This document shows positions 8,540-18,328 of a stretch of 18,467 nt of DNA, one piece after another; position 1 is the first letter of the stretch; each line of letters opens with the position of its first letter. The notes below the pieces were generated by a model, which was not told where the DNA came from, made no database searches, and was given only the letters and a program-made list of their open reading frames with translations. The stretch is from Phlegmacium glaucopus (lineage: Eukaryota; Basidiomycota; Agaricomycetes; Agaricales; Cortinariaceae), in assembly GCA_015039465.1 (NCBI GenBank), contig MU130360.1, forward strand, positions 174,366 through 192,832, in the 5' to 3' direction. The position numbers were made by a program, and so were the translations under genes.

Positions 8540-8784
8540 TACTCACAACCACCCCCACCAAACCCACTACCACCCCCATCATCACCACCCCGCATCCCCT
8601 GCATCGGCTGGGGTGCGCCAACGAGGGCACGGAGGTAATGTCAAGACAAAGGCTCGAAAACGTACGTGCAATTTACAATCTTTCTTGATCTCTGAACATC
8701 GTCGCTAAAAATCCTTCTGCAGCGAAGGTCTATGACTACGACTCGGACGTTCACCGAGTGTCATCTGGATCTGAGTCCGATTAG
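8540..8784 (+). pseudogene. Unknown low-complexity protein family, copy C (3' part)
   Basis: Only the end of exon 2, intron 2 and exon 3 survive. Pro-rich sequence leads to RQRGHGGNVKTKARK, a GTACGT donor at 8662, a 61-bp intron to the CTGCAG acceptor (ending 8722), and exon 3 (8723-8784, 62 nt) encoding KVYDYDSDVHRVSSGSESD before TAG. Exon 1 and the promoter are absent; the foldback element, poly-A run and hairpin block occupy the space upstream. Of the family copies, C keeps both its 3' splice junction and the last exon in good order. Confidence 0.6.
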
Positions 8785-9395
8785 CAGTGTTGAAGTATTT
8801 ATTAGCATTGGTGATCATTATGCTCTTACCGTTACTCGCTCATCGTCTTGTATGTTTCCTTGTGTCGAATTATTGAATTATACTGTTCTGAAATCCAAAG
8901 ATCGAATGAGATAGAAACGATTATCGATGGACAGAATCATGGTGAGGAACGTTGGCTTATGAATTGTGTACATGTGTGATGGTCACTTGGGCAATATATT
9001 TTTAAATGCAACATTAACAGTCCCAAGACCACCGTCCTTCCGCTGCTCTACGATCTCCAATATGCTGCGCTGCCTCGCCCCCGATATTCTTCTGCGGTGG
9101 TGGTTGAAGATCCGTTTTCGCTCCAGCAGGTTTTTACGTGCATTTCTGCGTCGGGTCGGTCAAAAACAACACAATTTTCAAGACAAAGCGAACGCGCTGG
9201 CCCGCTGGGTCCCATCGATCAAAGGTAGGTCTCGTCGGGACGTCGTGTGGTAGAAGCAGAGAACGGCCTCTATAGATGTATTCCCAGCTCGTTCGCATAG
9301 AACGTCGCAATGTTTAAACCGAAGATCAAAGGCAAAGGACCAAGAACTTCTGACACGGAAATCGTCAAATGCACCGAGCTCTTTCACAGAACACT
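8785..9395. repeat. Duplicated 3' flank of family copy C
   Basis: Counterpart of 1857-2393, extending from the stop of the family gene toward the 3' end of ATG18. It includes the long copy of an internal stretch (about 9079-9154) missing from the first module. A minus-strand frame (9178-9579) covers part of it, but only the FKHCDVLCERAG portion is shared between copies before the frames diverge, so I do not call a gene. Confidence 0.7.
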
Positions 9396-9617
9396 GCTCG
9401 TCATATGCATCATCCAGGAACGGTTCTAGTACGCAAGTATTGCAATTGCATTTTGCTGTCTCCTGCCATGTTACTCGTATTTCCAAAACGACTTTTATAA
9501 AACCTATGTTAGAAAAAAAAGAATACGCAACACAAGAAGAACAAAATGGCAAAAAGGAAAAGTAAAAAAATAAATCCAACTAAGTAAAACCGAGCCAGGC
9601 TCGCTTTTAACGACCAT

Positions 9618-10839
9618 TTATCGGATGAAGAGTAGCATGGTTGTGCTATATTTCCCGTCTTCTTCTCCTGAATCGAGCAAACTGTTGTAACAAGTAGTGA
9701 GTCGGATGTTGAGAATAAGCAACAGAAATAACAATTTTTTACCTATATTGTTTCATCAACAAACACTCTCCGCCTTTCTCCAGATCGATACTGTATGAAT
9801 AAAAATAATCATCAGAGGAAATCACCATAACATGGGGCATCGTCCTGATCATCACATTAGCCACAAGTCTACTTCAAACATAATTTAGGAAAAAGAATTA
9901 CCCTGAAAAAGCGACCGTAAGAAAGCAAAATCTCGCGACGGTTCCACATCTCCGTAAGCGAGTTTGGGAGGTACCTGCCCATCGAGTGTGTGAGGCTTTT
10001 AGTTAGCTGTAGTAAGCTACGATCGAAACTCGACTTGAGAAAGAGAGATGCTGCAGTCAGAACAGGTGAATCTATATAAACGAAGAGATACGTACGAGAT
10101 ACTCTTGCTCTTTTTCTTTTCGATGAATGATTCATAACCCCCTTCCAAGCTAGCAGGTGGAGACGCCCCTTCCACTGACTCTGGGGGGCTTGACGACGAC
10201 TGATTCAAATTCGATGCTCCACTGTTGTTTTTCGATGCTGATTGCTGGCCCAGTTTGAATATATGGACAGTGTCATGCACAGAGTTCACAGCCAACGACG
10301 AGACTAGATTGAAGCTCATTGAATAAATTCTCGCCTCTCTGGTGCCTCGTCTGAACTGGTACAGTTTCTCTGCACCAGGAATACTCCACACTCGAATCAC
10401 GGTGCCTTTATCAGATGAGGTGGTAAGGAGTGAATCGGTAGAGTTGATAGAGAGGAAAGAAAGCGGCGATTTATGTGCTTGTATGACGTTGGCGACCGTT
10501 AAAGTACGGGTGGAGAAAAGGAGGACGTCGCCAGACTGGTGTTGAGAAGAAATAGACGATGAAGCCACGGATGTACTTGGAGAGCCATTGCGAGGGACAT
10601 GGGTGATGGAACTGATGAAGGATAGGCTAGATAGGAGGTGTCTGTTGGAGGAGAAAGGGCGGTAAGAATGGTAGTGGACAATGTATGGAAAGAAACATAA
10701 GTTTTGACGGACCTTCTGGATTCAGCGTGGTCTCAATTGAAGTAAAAGAGATATCTCCAGCTCTAGGATGACAACAAGTTCAATTTGACGGCCAACATAC
10801 GGACGAAGGGAATAGCAATTCGCAGATCATGGACTGTCG
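9618..10839 (-). pseudogene. ATG18-like PROPPIN pseudogene, copy 2
   Basis: Homologue of Atg18/WIPI, the PI3P-binding autophagy propeller. On the minus strand: SMICELLFPS near 10830 (damaged by short deletions and a stop); [15 protein letters not shown] (about 10650); then after a 1-nt loss near 10600, [39 protein letters not shown], and the lipid-binding motif FRRG (10355-10344) followed by RIYSMSFN. A Ser-rich loop leads to KKKSKSIS, an intron, then KSLTHSMGRYLPNSLTEMW (about 10010-9945), an intron, [20 protein letters not shown] (about 9840-9781), an intron (9742-9682) that joins perfectly in phase as QY-SLLDSGEEDG, and a TAA at 9618-9620. The C-terminal two thirds is well kept while the first blades are wrecked, so I call it a pseudogene. 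It is convergent with family copy C. Confidence 0.88.
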
Positions 10840-10935
10840 ATTGTGAACGGCAGGGTTTTGATTCTATTGACACGCAAAGAAACAGATTTAGGACCCGAGA
10901 TCGACGAAATATAACCAGAGAATAACATAGGACTC
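10840..10935 (-). pseudogene. P450 C-terminal stub, copy 2
   Basis: The minus strand encodes IKTLPFTID after a GTGTCAATAG acceptor, matching the last P450 exon of copy 1 (IKTLLFTIN), and the upstream intron sequence also matches 2885-2952. Similarity stops at about 10935 (after AACATAGGACTC), just before the sense-strand promoter of the MCM4 fragment. The heme-loop exon that should follow is missing. Confidence 0.75.
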
Positions 10936-10992
10936 TCGATAGATTACCTGATCACATGGTCCGCTCCGAAAACCTGCCCTAAAATCAAATTG

Positions 10993-11006
10993 ACGCGTCG
11001 CGTCGC
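10993..11006 (+). promoter_or_regulatory. MCB-type elements upstream of the MCM4 fragment
   Basis: ACGCGT at 10993-10998 is followed immediately by CGCGTCGC. ACGCGT is the MluI cell-cycle box recognised by MBF-type factors in yeasts, which drive MCM and other replication genes at G1/S. It lies about 65 bases before the ATG of the MCM4 reading frame. Its position and the identity of the gene support each other; activity here is inferred. Confidence 0.6.
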
Positions 11007-11060
11007 ACCTGAACTCCGTCACTACTGCAACACCTCATCTACTTGTCACAGGTGCACCAG

Positions 11061-12024
11061 ATGTCGTCGCCACCAGCCCTTGACTTTCCATCATCTGACA
11101 TAGATGATGTAGAAATGAATGATGGAACAGGAGCAGAGCAATTGATGCCCGATGCACCACCACCAGGAAACCCTCTATTTCTCGCAGCAACACCATCGGT
11201 AGCGGGCACACCAGCTCGTCAACGATATTCAAATGCTCCAGATAGCACACCACTAAGAGGGATTACGGCCAGGAGAGCTCTCGGTATGCAGACTCCAAAG
11301 CGCACACCTCTTTTCATGCGTAAGAACACAATATACCCCGTTTCAAAAGTTCAGTTGTTAATTGACGCGTCTTTAGCTGAAAGCTCGTCACCGATGGCAT
11401 TTCCCTCATCTTTTCCAGTAAAAACGCCTCAGCGACGCGCCGCGCTTCCATTGGATGAACCTCCAAACTCTGACCCTCTCGACTTCCCATCGTGAGTGAT
11501 TGACCCCATCTGAGCGACTTATCTCACTAAACTTTCAAATCAGGAGCCCAATTGCTACCAACAAAACTCCTAAAAATAGACGGGGTGATATTCACTCTTC
11601 TCTTGCCATTACGCCAAGCTCCTCAGCGCGTCGACCACGCCGTACCCAGCCTACCGCTCAGCCTGCTCTTGGTCCCGATAATCTCACTTCAGACATTCTA
11701 GATGTACCGGCATCATCTGCGCCCAATCTTTCAGCCCAATTAGCACCTTCAGACGAACCTGATGAGATCCGTGCCATCTGGGGTACAACTATCAATCTGG
11801 CCGAAACGATGAAACTATTCCGCGATTTCTTGAAAGGCTTCAAACCTAAATATCGTGTATCTTATGATCGAGAACTCGGACTCAAGACTCGCGCTTTCAC
11901 TTCACCGGCTGAAGGTGAAGCCATCTTATACGAGACGTATTTTCGGAGGATGCGACAGACTGGTGAAACCAATCTAAACCTCGATGTTGTCAACCTCGTG
12001 GCGTATCCACCTCCAAAGAAGCTG
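11061..12024 (+). pseudogene. MCM4: MCM4 (replicative helicase subunit), N-terminal fragment
   Basis: N-terminal third of the Mcm2-7 helicase subunit Mcm4, a nuclear replication-licensing protein. Exon 1 (11061-11491) starts with MSSPPALDFPSSD and encodes the Ser/Pro/Thr-rich tail with TP sites (TPLRG, TPKRTP, TPQRR) typical of the kinase-regulated Mcm4 N-terminus. A 52-bp intron (11492-11543, GTGAGT...CAG) joins in phase. Exon 2 reaches the conserved domain from about residue 217: IRAIWGTTINLAETMKLFRD, FKPKYRVSYDRELGL, ETYFRRMRQTGETNLNLDVV and NLVAYPPPKKL. Similarity ends abruptly at about 12024, some 303 residues in, where full-length relatives exceed 900; the zinc-binding region and the AAA+ ATPase core are missing. 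The surviving part has no stop or frameshift. Downstream sequence belongs to another gene in a different frame. Confidence 0.92.
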
Positions 12025-13768
12025 CACCTCGCCCTCTGCCTCGCCCCGTCACCTGCCTTCCCAATCCTGGTATACTAACAATGGGACTAGCAATGGAAGG
12101 CATTCACCTGTGTACTGGAACACGAACAAAGGCAAAGGTAAATCTAAAGCTGAAGGATTTTTCGCCGTTCGATTCGGGAACAAGAGTCGTCACGACTTGA
12201 GTGATTCAATTAATTACTCCGAGCTACCTCCATTAGATGGAGAGGAAGGCGAGCTAATCGACGACGAAGCATGTTTTATCGATGCTAGGGCTATTACTGG
12301 AATTGGTTAGTACATTCTTCCTATGGATAAAATCATGCACGCCAACACGTAACAATCTCCACTAGATATCCTTTCCCTCCTTCCACTAGAACTATCTTTA
12401 CATATCCCTACGCTCCTTTGTCCATCAGATGCGAAACACGTCTCTAGCGATACTACAATCCCCTCAGTATCTCCTGGTAGAAACAGCACCATCATCAACG
12501 AAGGTGATGCGGAACCACATGTTGCTCTTCATGCCCTTCTTGCCTGCCGATTAGTCTCACGCACGTGGTGCCGCCTGGCCAGCGATAATGCTGTCTGGAG
12601 AGCATTGTTTCTCGGTAGATGGAAAGTCGATTTAAGACATGCATCTCCTGGCAATCATGAGAGGACGAGGAATGTAAGAAAGACTCTTGGTTGGACGTGG
12701 GATTTAGACGTAGTTGATCTTGGTGCAAAGCAAAACGCATGCTAGGGCTCTCGGCTTCGACAGCCATTTCAGGCGGTACGCCCCCTATGACCAGTGCCCC
12801 TCTCCAGCTTGACTGGCAGATCCTGTACCGAGACAGATTGGAACTGGATTTACGTTGGTCAGGTGCCACAGATGGTCCCATATTCAGAGATACCGATACC
12901 ACACGACTTTGACGAAGTTCTAATAACAACTCTGCCTTCCTTCTTGCGAGCAGCAAGGATCTCGGGACTCATAAGGATAAGGATTGGGAACCGAAGTTAA
13001 CGAGGATCAGTGGACACTTTGATATGTAAGTAAAACTTTGTCTTTTTTTTTGGACGGTTCGTAATTGGTTTAATTCAAAATAGGTGCAACTGACGACTAA
13101 ACTTCTCTTTCTCTATCCTATGGTTAGGTCAGTGCCAGTGGGGATGGAAAGATGATCTTGTGGGATATTGCGAGTGGAGAGCGTCTCAGGACGTTTGAGG
13201 GTCACGATCGCGGCCTAGCTTGTATAGAATTCAAGGTATGTCCTTGCTGGCACCGTTCAAAGGAGTTACCTACATTTCTTATCTTATGTTTTCAGGATGA
13301 TCTCATCGTATCTGGTTCCAATGACTGCAAAATCAAAGTTTGGAGTGCAGTGACCGGCGAATGCCTTCGAATGTTGGTGGGACACGAGGCTCTTGTTCGA
13401 GCATTATCGTTTGATCCTCGCAGTGGACGTCTTGAGAGCGCGAGTTATGACAAGAGTGTTAAATTATGGGATCTAGGAACTGGTGAGTGCTCCGAGTTTA
13501 ACAACCCTACTGCGGTGATTTAATTGATCGATATATATATCATCTTGCAGGGAAACTTGTGCGTGAGTTCCGAGGCACTCATAATATTTTCGATGTCAAA
13601 TTTGATGTTGCGCGGATTGTTAGGTGGGTATATTATATGTCGCGTCGGATTTTTTCTTTTTTACTCATCATTATTTACTCTTCCTTTTTTTGTGCTAGTA
13701 CCTCTCATAATCAAAAGATCGTCGTTCTGGATTTTTCGGCTGGATGGGATGCCAAACTTTTTGTCTAA
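12025..13768 (+). pseudogene. F-box/WD40 protein pseudogene (beta-TrCP/Pof1-like)
   Basis: Substrate-recognition subunit of an SCF ubiquitin ligase. It starts in mid-gene (SPVYWNTNKGKG, FFAVRFGNKSRHDLSDSIN), without its own start. An intron (12306-12365) leads into the F-box: DILSLLPLELSLHI, an acidic loop, then ALLACRLVSRTWCRLASDNA and WRALFLGRW. LGWTWDLDVVDLG follows, then a 1-nt shift and a stop at 12743-12745, resuming as LSASTAISGGTPP and LDWQILYRDRLELDLRWSG, with an in-frame TGA at 12910-12912. Blade 1 begins (LTRISGHFD), a GTAAGT donor follows, and the next exon (13128) resumes at SASGDGKMILWDI; about three blades are missing. Later exons (13128-13235, 13296-13482, 13551-13623, 13699-13768) splice in phase through VSGSNDCKIKVW, SASYDKSVKLWD and STSHNQKIVVLDF to TAA. 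Confidence 0.88.
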
Positions 13769-15174
13769 TTTATCTATGTTCCAGTTGTTTTTTTGTTTTG
13801 TTTTGTGTTTGCTAGACTGCACGCTCTCTCTCTCTTGTCGTTGCTGTGGTTCTCTCGGTCTCTAAACCTGGACATCCTGGAAAACATCCATCTCATATTC
13901 ATCTTTCTCGCTTTTTTTCCCTCTCCCTCCAGATTTCCACCATCAATCTTATATCTCAAAACATAATCATTTGTATATCTCTCCAATCCTCATCTCACTT
14001 GTTCTATATTTCTTGTCCTTCTCTTCTTCAACTATACAAAGATAGGCACGCATAATTGGCATATAATCTCTTTCAAGCGTCACATTCCCTCCCCCCATTT
14101 TTTATACACGATACACTTGCAGTTTTTTTCAATTTTTGTACATCTATTGGACTGGACCACTTTCGCTTCTTTTTCTTTTTCTAAGCTCGTATAACTTGTA
14201 TCTCCAATAGAATGCTTTTGCAAGAAAAAAAAAGGAAAACATCGTTTAAAGCTTTTTACTAGTGAAGTAGGGGGGGCCTGAGAATCGGATAAGTTAGAAC
14301 TCACTGAGTCCCTTGTCTGTGGAATATTCTGCGTCAGTGCATCACTTGATCCTCATCCTCAAGCGTCAAAAATCATCAACAAAAGAAGAGTCAGAATACG
14401 TGAACGGACAGTGTCTCCCCTTATACCAAAACTACCATGTGTCGCAGTCGTCGTCGTCGATGGCAGGTCCAGAAAGGCTTTCTCTTGACCGTGACTTGTT
14501 CAAATTCATCTGCTTGAATTCGCTTTCTTTGAGCTCCCTTCTACATAAGGTAGAAAAACTATCATGGAACCAAAATCCATCTCCGTTCAAAAGGTAATAA
14601 CTTGTTCTTTGCGGAATCAGTTGAATTTTATCACTAATCTGGCTTTCTAACCGTCTCGAGAGTTTGCTACCCCCCAAACGTCGAATGCGATGCCAGAAGC
14701 AGCCCGGCCCACCCCCTCAAGAACTTATCGTTGCCAGTATAAATCAAGGTGACATACTGGGCCACCATGAAGCCACTCGGACAAAGCGATGGATGAATTG
14801 AGGAGGCAATTGAAACAATGAAGGCCGACACTTTTTTTTAGCGGTACAGTCTGTCGCCCATTTCTCCATCGGGTCCAATCTTTCTTTGTGATCTCAGTGG
14901 CACTTGTTTAGTAGGGCGTCCGTAAGATGCTGTTCCCTCCCCTCCTACCCACCGTTTGTCGCGCTCTGAACTAGGAACGTTCTCCTCTTTGTGTTTCCCC
15001 ACTTTTATCTTTCATTTCTTGGAGCCATATCAAGACGTTTATACAACATGATTCACGCCAAATTTCCATGTACTTATACAGACTTCTTCTCTGACGCACA
15101 ACTCGAGAACGAAAATCCTAACCTACACCCGACTCGGCGCGCATCTTTGTTTTTCATCCGTCTCCCTCACCAAA
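13769..15174. other. Intergenic region between F-box/WD40 and kinase pseudogenes
   Basis: The first 500 bases are T-rich and pyrimidine-rich, like fungal 3' untranslated and promoter sequence. Open frames at 14080-14304 (-), 14313-14597 (+) and 14432-14677 (-) match nothing I know, overlap each other and lack splice support. CT-rich sequence around 14930-15020 is a plausible kinase promoter. I see no RNA gene here. Confidence 0.5.
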
Positions 15175-17118
15175 ATGCCCACCCTCTTCCTTTCCTATCA
15201 AGTCATATAACTGCAGAAGAGGATGCATTTGGTGATGATGAAGCTTCTTCTGATGAGGGTTCTGACGACGACGAATCTTGGGATTGCGGGCGCAGGACGA
15301 AGCACCCGAGTCTATATTGTGGTTCTCAGGCCAAGTCTGTCGACCGTTTTGTCATCCTTGCCTGCTTCGATGTCGATCCACGCAGGATACGTTCATCAAC
15401 TCTCGAGCACGAGAGATGAAGACTGGGACGATACGTCAGATTACATCGAGAACAATTTATCTACCTATACAGTATCTGAGGCTGTGGAACCGGCCAGCCC
15501 TCTGGTTAGCTCTCAGGATCTGGGCACTGAGGCAACCTCGGCTCCACTTGACATCAAGTGTGTTGCTACAGATCCCTTGACGGCGGAACTGGAATCACTC
15601 ACGCTCTCTGACAATGAAGACGCTGGCATCAGCTTTGACGACGATAGCTTATTTGCTCAGTACGGTGCTCTCTTACCCTCTGACAAATTGCCAGAAAAGT
15701 ACAAACGCTGCCATCTCAAGCCCACGAAGCGCGTCTCCTTGCCCTCCAATACTCAGTCTTCCATTCCTCTCGGTTGCTACCGCGTCGTAGACTTTCTTCA
15801 CACTAATGATTTCAGTGACGTCGTGATCGCTCGGTCGGTGGCGGGGAATAAGAATGGCTCTGGGAGAAAGTTGTGTTGTGTCAAGATCTACAGGCACGAT
15901 CGGTGCATGCCACGGCCAGAGGATTCCTGTCCTGAGTTTCTATCAGAGACGAAAGCATATCAAAGACTCTCAGAGGCAGTCCAAAGCAAACTACCTGGCT
16001 TTCAATTTTTGATGCAGCTTCAGGCATTACACCACTACGGAAGTCAGAGTTTTCTCGTCATGGTTCGTCCATTGCGCTTTGCTATTGATTTCATCTTCTG
16101 AAAGCCGCAATAGGAGGTGATGGACTGCCCTCTACGTGCCGTCATTCAAGATTTGCCTGGGGCTCTCAATCGTGTTCAGGAAACCAAGCGCCTGGTTGCT
16201 TAGATGGTGAGCCTTGTTTTTACTCGCAATGGTCTGTCGTTCTGACTAGGTCTTCCAGGCTTTGGGCCCCGCTGCGCTCCATAGCCTGGGAATTATTCAT
16301 CGCGATTTCAAGCCAGAAAATGTTCTTATTGATTATAGAGGAAATGTACGCATCGCCGACTTCGGTTCGAGCGAGGTAGCCGATGAATGTGCGCCCTACC
16401 TTCCTGGCAGACCATGTACTCATGAGTCTGTCGGGACCTGGCCCTACATCGCCCCCGAGGTTGTAGAGAATGAGAAAAAAGGTAAACGAGTTCCCTATGG
16501 CATTGAAGCGGACTATTGGTCTCTTGGTTGCATCGTATTCGAATTGGAATCAGTGTATGGGGATGTGCGTTACCCTGCTAGCTCCTGCTTACATGATTAA
16601 TTGATCCGCTTCTCGATCCAGTTTATGTTTGGGGACCGCGCACAATTCAATTGGTGGTGTTCTCACGAAGATCTTGACGACAAACAAAATTTCCTCCAAA
16701 TTGAAGAGTTGCCTCCAACCGCTTTTGATCTTATTTGTGGGGTAAGTGCACACTTATGCGCCAAGTCCGATTCCCTTTTACTATTTTCCATTATAGCTGG
16801 TACATCCTGATGTGCACAAGCGGTTTGGGTTTTACGAAATCATACACCATCCTTATTTTGGGAAAGCCGAGTAAGTCATGTAGTGCCATCGCAACCATGA
16901 GCTAACTAACCGCCTTTCCATCTTGTTCAGAAACTCAGAATTTTACTATGCTCAGGATCGCGGTGCGTTTCGCTTCTCTCTTTCTTCTCACAATGTTGCT
17001 GAGTGAAACTTTTCTGTTGTCCTTAGCTCTGAGGCAAAGTTGCGAAGGCAGTGAAGCAATAGATGTTGCCGCTCTAGGCATGGACGGCGTGGACCATCCA
17101 TCATATCTTTACATATAA
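15175..17118 (+). pseudogene. Protein kinase pseudogene (Ser/Thr type)
   Basis: A candidate ATG at 15175 (MPTLFLSY) soon hits a stop; an acidic leader (EEDAFGDDEASSDE) follows in a shifted frame, then a Ser-rich linker. The kinase fold begins near 15780: YRVVDFLHTNDFSDVVIAR, the likely ATP-binding Lys in CCVKIYRH (about 15884), [14 protein letters not shown] (catalytic HRD at 16298-16306), IADFGSSE (DFG at 16358-16366), [12 protein letters not shown] and [18 protein letters not shown], ending VHPDVHKRFGFYEIIHHPYF and a short tail to TAA at 17116-17118. Introns 16063-16113, 16207-16249, about 16564-16621, 16742-16796, 16871-16930 and 16963-17026 splice in phase. A TAG at 16201-16203 sits where relatives have Gln before Met (RLVAQM), a CAG-to-TAG change. 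All catalytic motifs survive, so decay is recent or a stop-bypassing mechanism would be needed. Confidence 0.88.
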
Positions 17119-17285
17119 TTCCGACGGTACGGGTCGTGCAACGGGGCGAACCCGTTTGGATTACTTTCATATCTCCATAAGTCGAAATGCTAATTTTATT
17201 TTACAAGAAGTTTTGAAAGTGTCTGGACCGCGGTTGACCAGTTTGAAAACAATTCATAGTCGCCGATCAATAATTCCGTTCGATT
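17119..17285. other. Spacer at the right edge of the MCM4/F-box/kinase block
   Basis: Short unrecognised stretch after the kinase stop. It holds an ACGGG/CCCGT inverted pair (about 17127-17153) and an ACCGCGGT palindrome flanked by CTGG and CCAG (about 17222-17240). Similarity to the P450 upstream segment near 4.2 kb begins around 17278 (CGTTCGATT), so the block's right boundary lies in this spacer. Confidence 0.45.
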
Positions 17286-17289
17286 TCAG

Positions 17290-17372
17290 CGGTGGAATAT
17301 TGACCTCGAGTGCCTTTTCTACGAAGACTTCGGTTAGTTCTCGTATTCGTTGTGGTCCAAATGCTGGCTTCT
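17290..17372 (-). pseudogene. P450 N-terminal fragment, copy 2
   Basis: On the minus strand, PAFGPQRIRELTEVFVEK (17370-17314) matches the C-helix region of P450 copy 1 (4298-4242) and of mushroom P450s generally. The neighbouring nucleotides are also shared with copy 1, including GTGGAATATTGA (about 17291) and the upstream acceptor side to ACTGCAGTA (17413). It is the other end of the P450 whose C-terminal stub lies at 10840-10935. Confidence 0.8.
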
Positions 17373-18166
17373 ATCGAATCTAACACTAAAATAATCGACC
17401 AAAATCTTCCGTTACTGCAGTACTAGACTCGACTCCAGTCTCCTTGGGTTCAACTGCTGTCCTGGTAAGGATTACGGGGTCCGGCCCTGGCTATATCCGT
17501 CCAGGGCGGTGGTATCGAGCCTACTGCAGTACTACTAGGTCTCAACGTTCGTCATAGTCTTCAGAGCAGCGAGCTCTCCAGCACCAACACATTGCTACCT
17601 TGTTGGTGTACGCTTTACTAGTAACCTCAAAAATTATCTTACTAACTAGAAGTCGTACGGAGCCCGATGGGTGAGCAAACAGGGGGGCAATGCCCTGAAA
17701 AAACCTCCGTTTAACTGAGCTGGTTTGTGTATATCATTGCATAAATTATCACCCGAAAAGAAAGGAAAAGACAAACGATGCCCTTCTTTTACTTCTTTGC
17801 GAGCTCCTTTGCGTGATGCGTGATCGATTCTGAAAGTCCATATTGACATAGGCGGCCGATAAAATAGCGTAAAAAAAAATTGTGTGGGAGAGTATTAGGA
17901 CTAGTCAAGAACGGCACCTTTCAGGGAACAAGGTGTGATTTGCTCAAGTTCAAGTTGACGAGTCATAAACTACAAATACATTGATAAGGCAGAGGCAAAC
18001 CATGTGCATGAGACATTTTAAACACAACGACTGAAGTATGTTCACCGTGAGGAGGCACAGTTATGTTCTCATTATTTAGGGGATATTCCTAGCACCCTCA
18101 AACACGCGATTGATGTTATCTTATGACATCCCAAAATTGATCTAACAGCGTTCATATTAAGCCTAG
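17373..18166. other. Gene-free region upstream of family copy D
   Basis: The word TACTGCAGTACTA occurs at about 17412 and again at about 17523; between them is a hairpin, GCCCTGG/CCAGGGC (17484-17490/17501-17507). Similarity to the copy B upstream region resumes near 18090 (AGCACCCTC then AAAATTGATCTA). The bases between (about 17540-18085) match nothing in the window. Confidence 0.5.
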
Positions 18167-18328
18167 GCTAAAGAAGTAAAAAAGGGACGTTACAGCATTG
18201 TCGTTCAGGGGGATTCAATGAGTCATTTGTCCTGTGATATACACTGTCAGTAAATTGTGCACGAATAGAAAAACATATATAACGCTTGCTTCGCTTGAAT
18301 CCCTGCCCTAGCTCCCACAGTTTCATCC
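18167..18328 (+). promoter_or_regulatory. Promoter block of family copy D
   Basis: Second example of the block at 4684-4876: shared TTTGTCCTGTGATATAC, TGTCAGTAAATTGTGCACGA, a TATA box (ATATATAA, 18275-18282) and TTCGCTTGAATCCCTGCCC, followed by an ATG at 18329, 54 bases after the TATA box. Confidence 0.65.

Noticed and set aside
9178..9579. 133-codon minus-strand frame between copy C and ATG18
   Set aside because: Only a short part is shared with the other module, and indels shift the frame between copies, so it is probably non-coding.
12495..12956. 153-codon minus-strand frame
   Set aside because: It is antisense to the F-box pseudogene, whose plus-strand motifs are clear.
14080..14677. 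Several frames of 74-94 codons
   Set aside because: They overlap on both strands, are unrecognised, and sit in low-complexity T-rich DNA.
17127..17153. Hairpin considered as a Helitron 3' end
   Set aside because: No CTRR end with a following T lies at the expected distance, and the 5' side at 10935 gives only a weak TC start. The block's mechanism is left open.
17430..17520. Possible tRNA or tRNA-derived SINE
   Set aside because: GGTTCAACTGC recalls a B box, but no acceptor stem, anticodon arm or A box fits.
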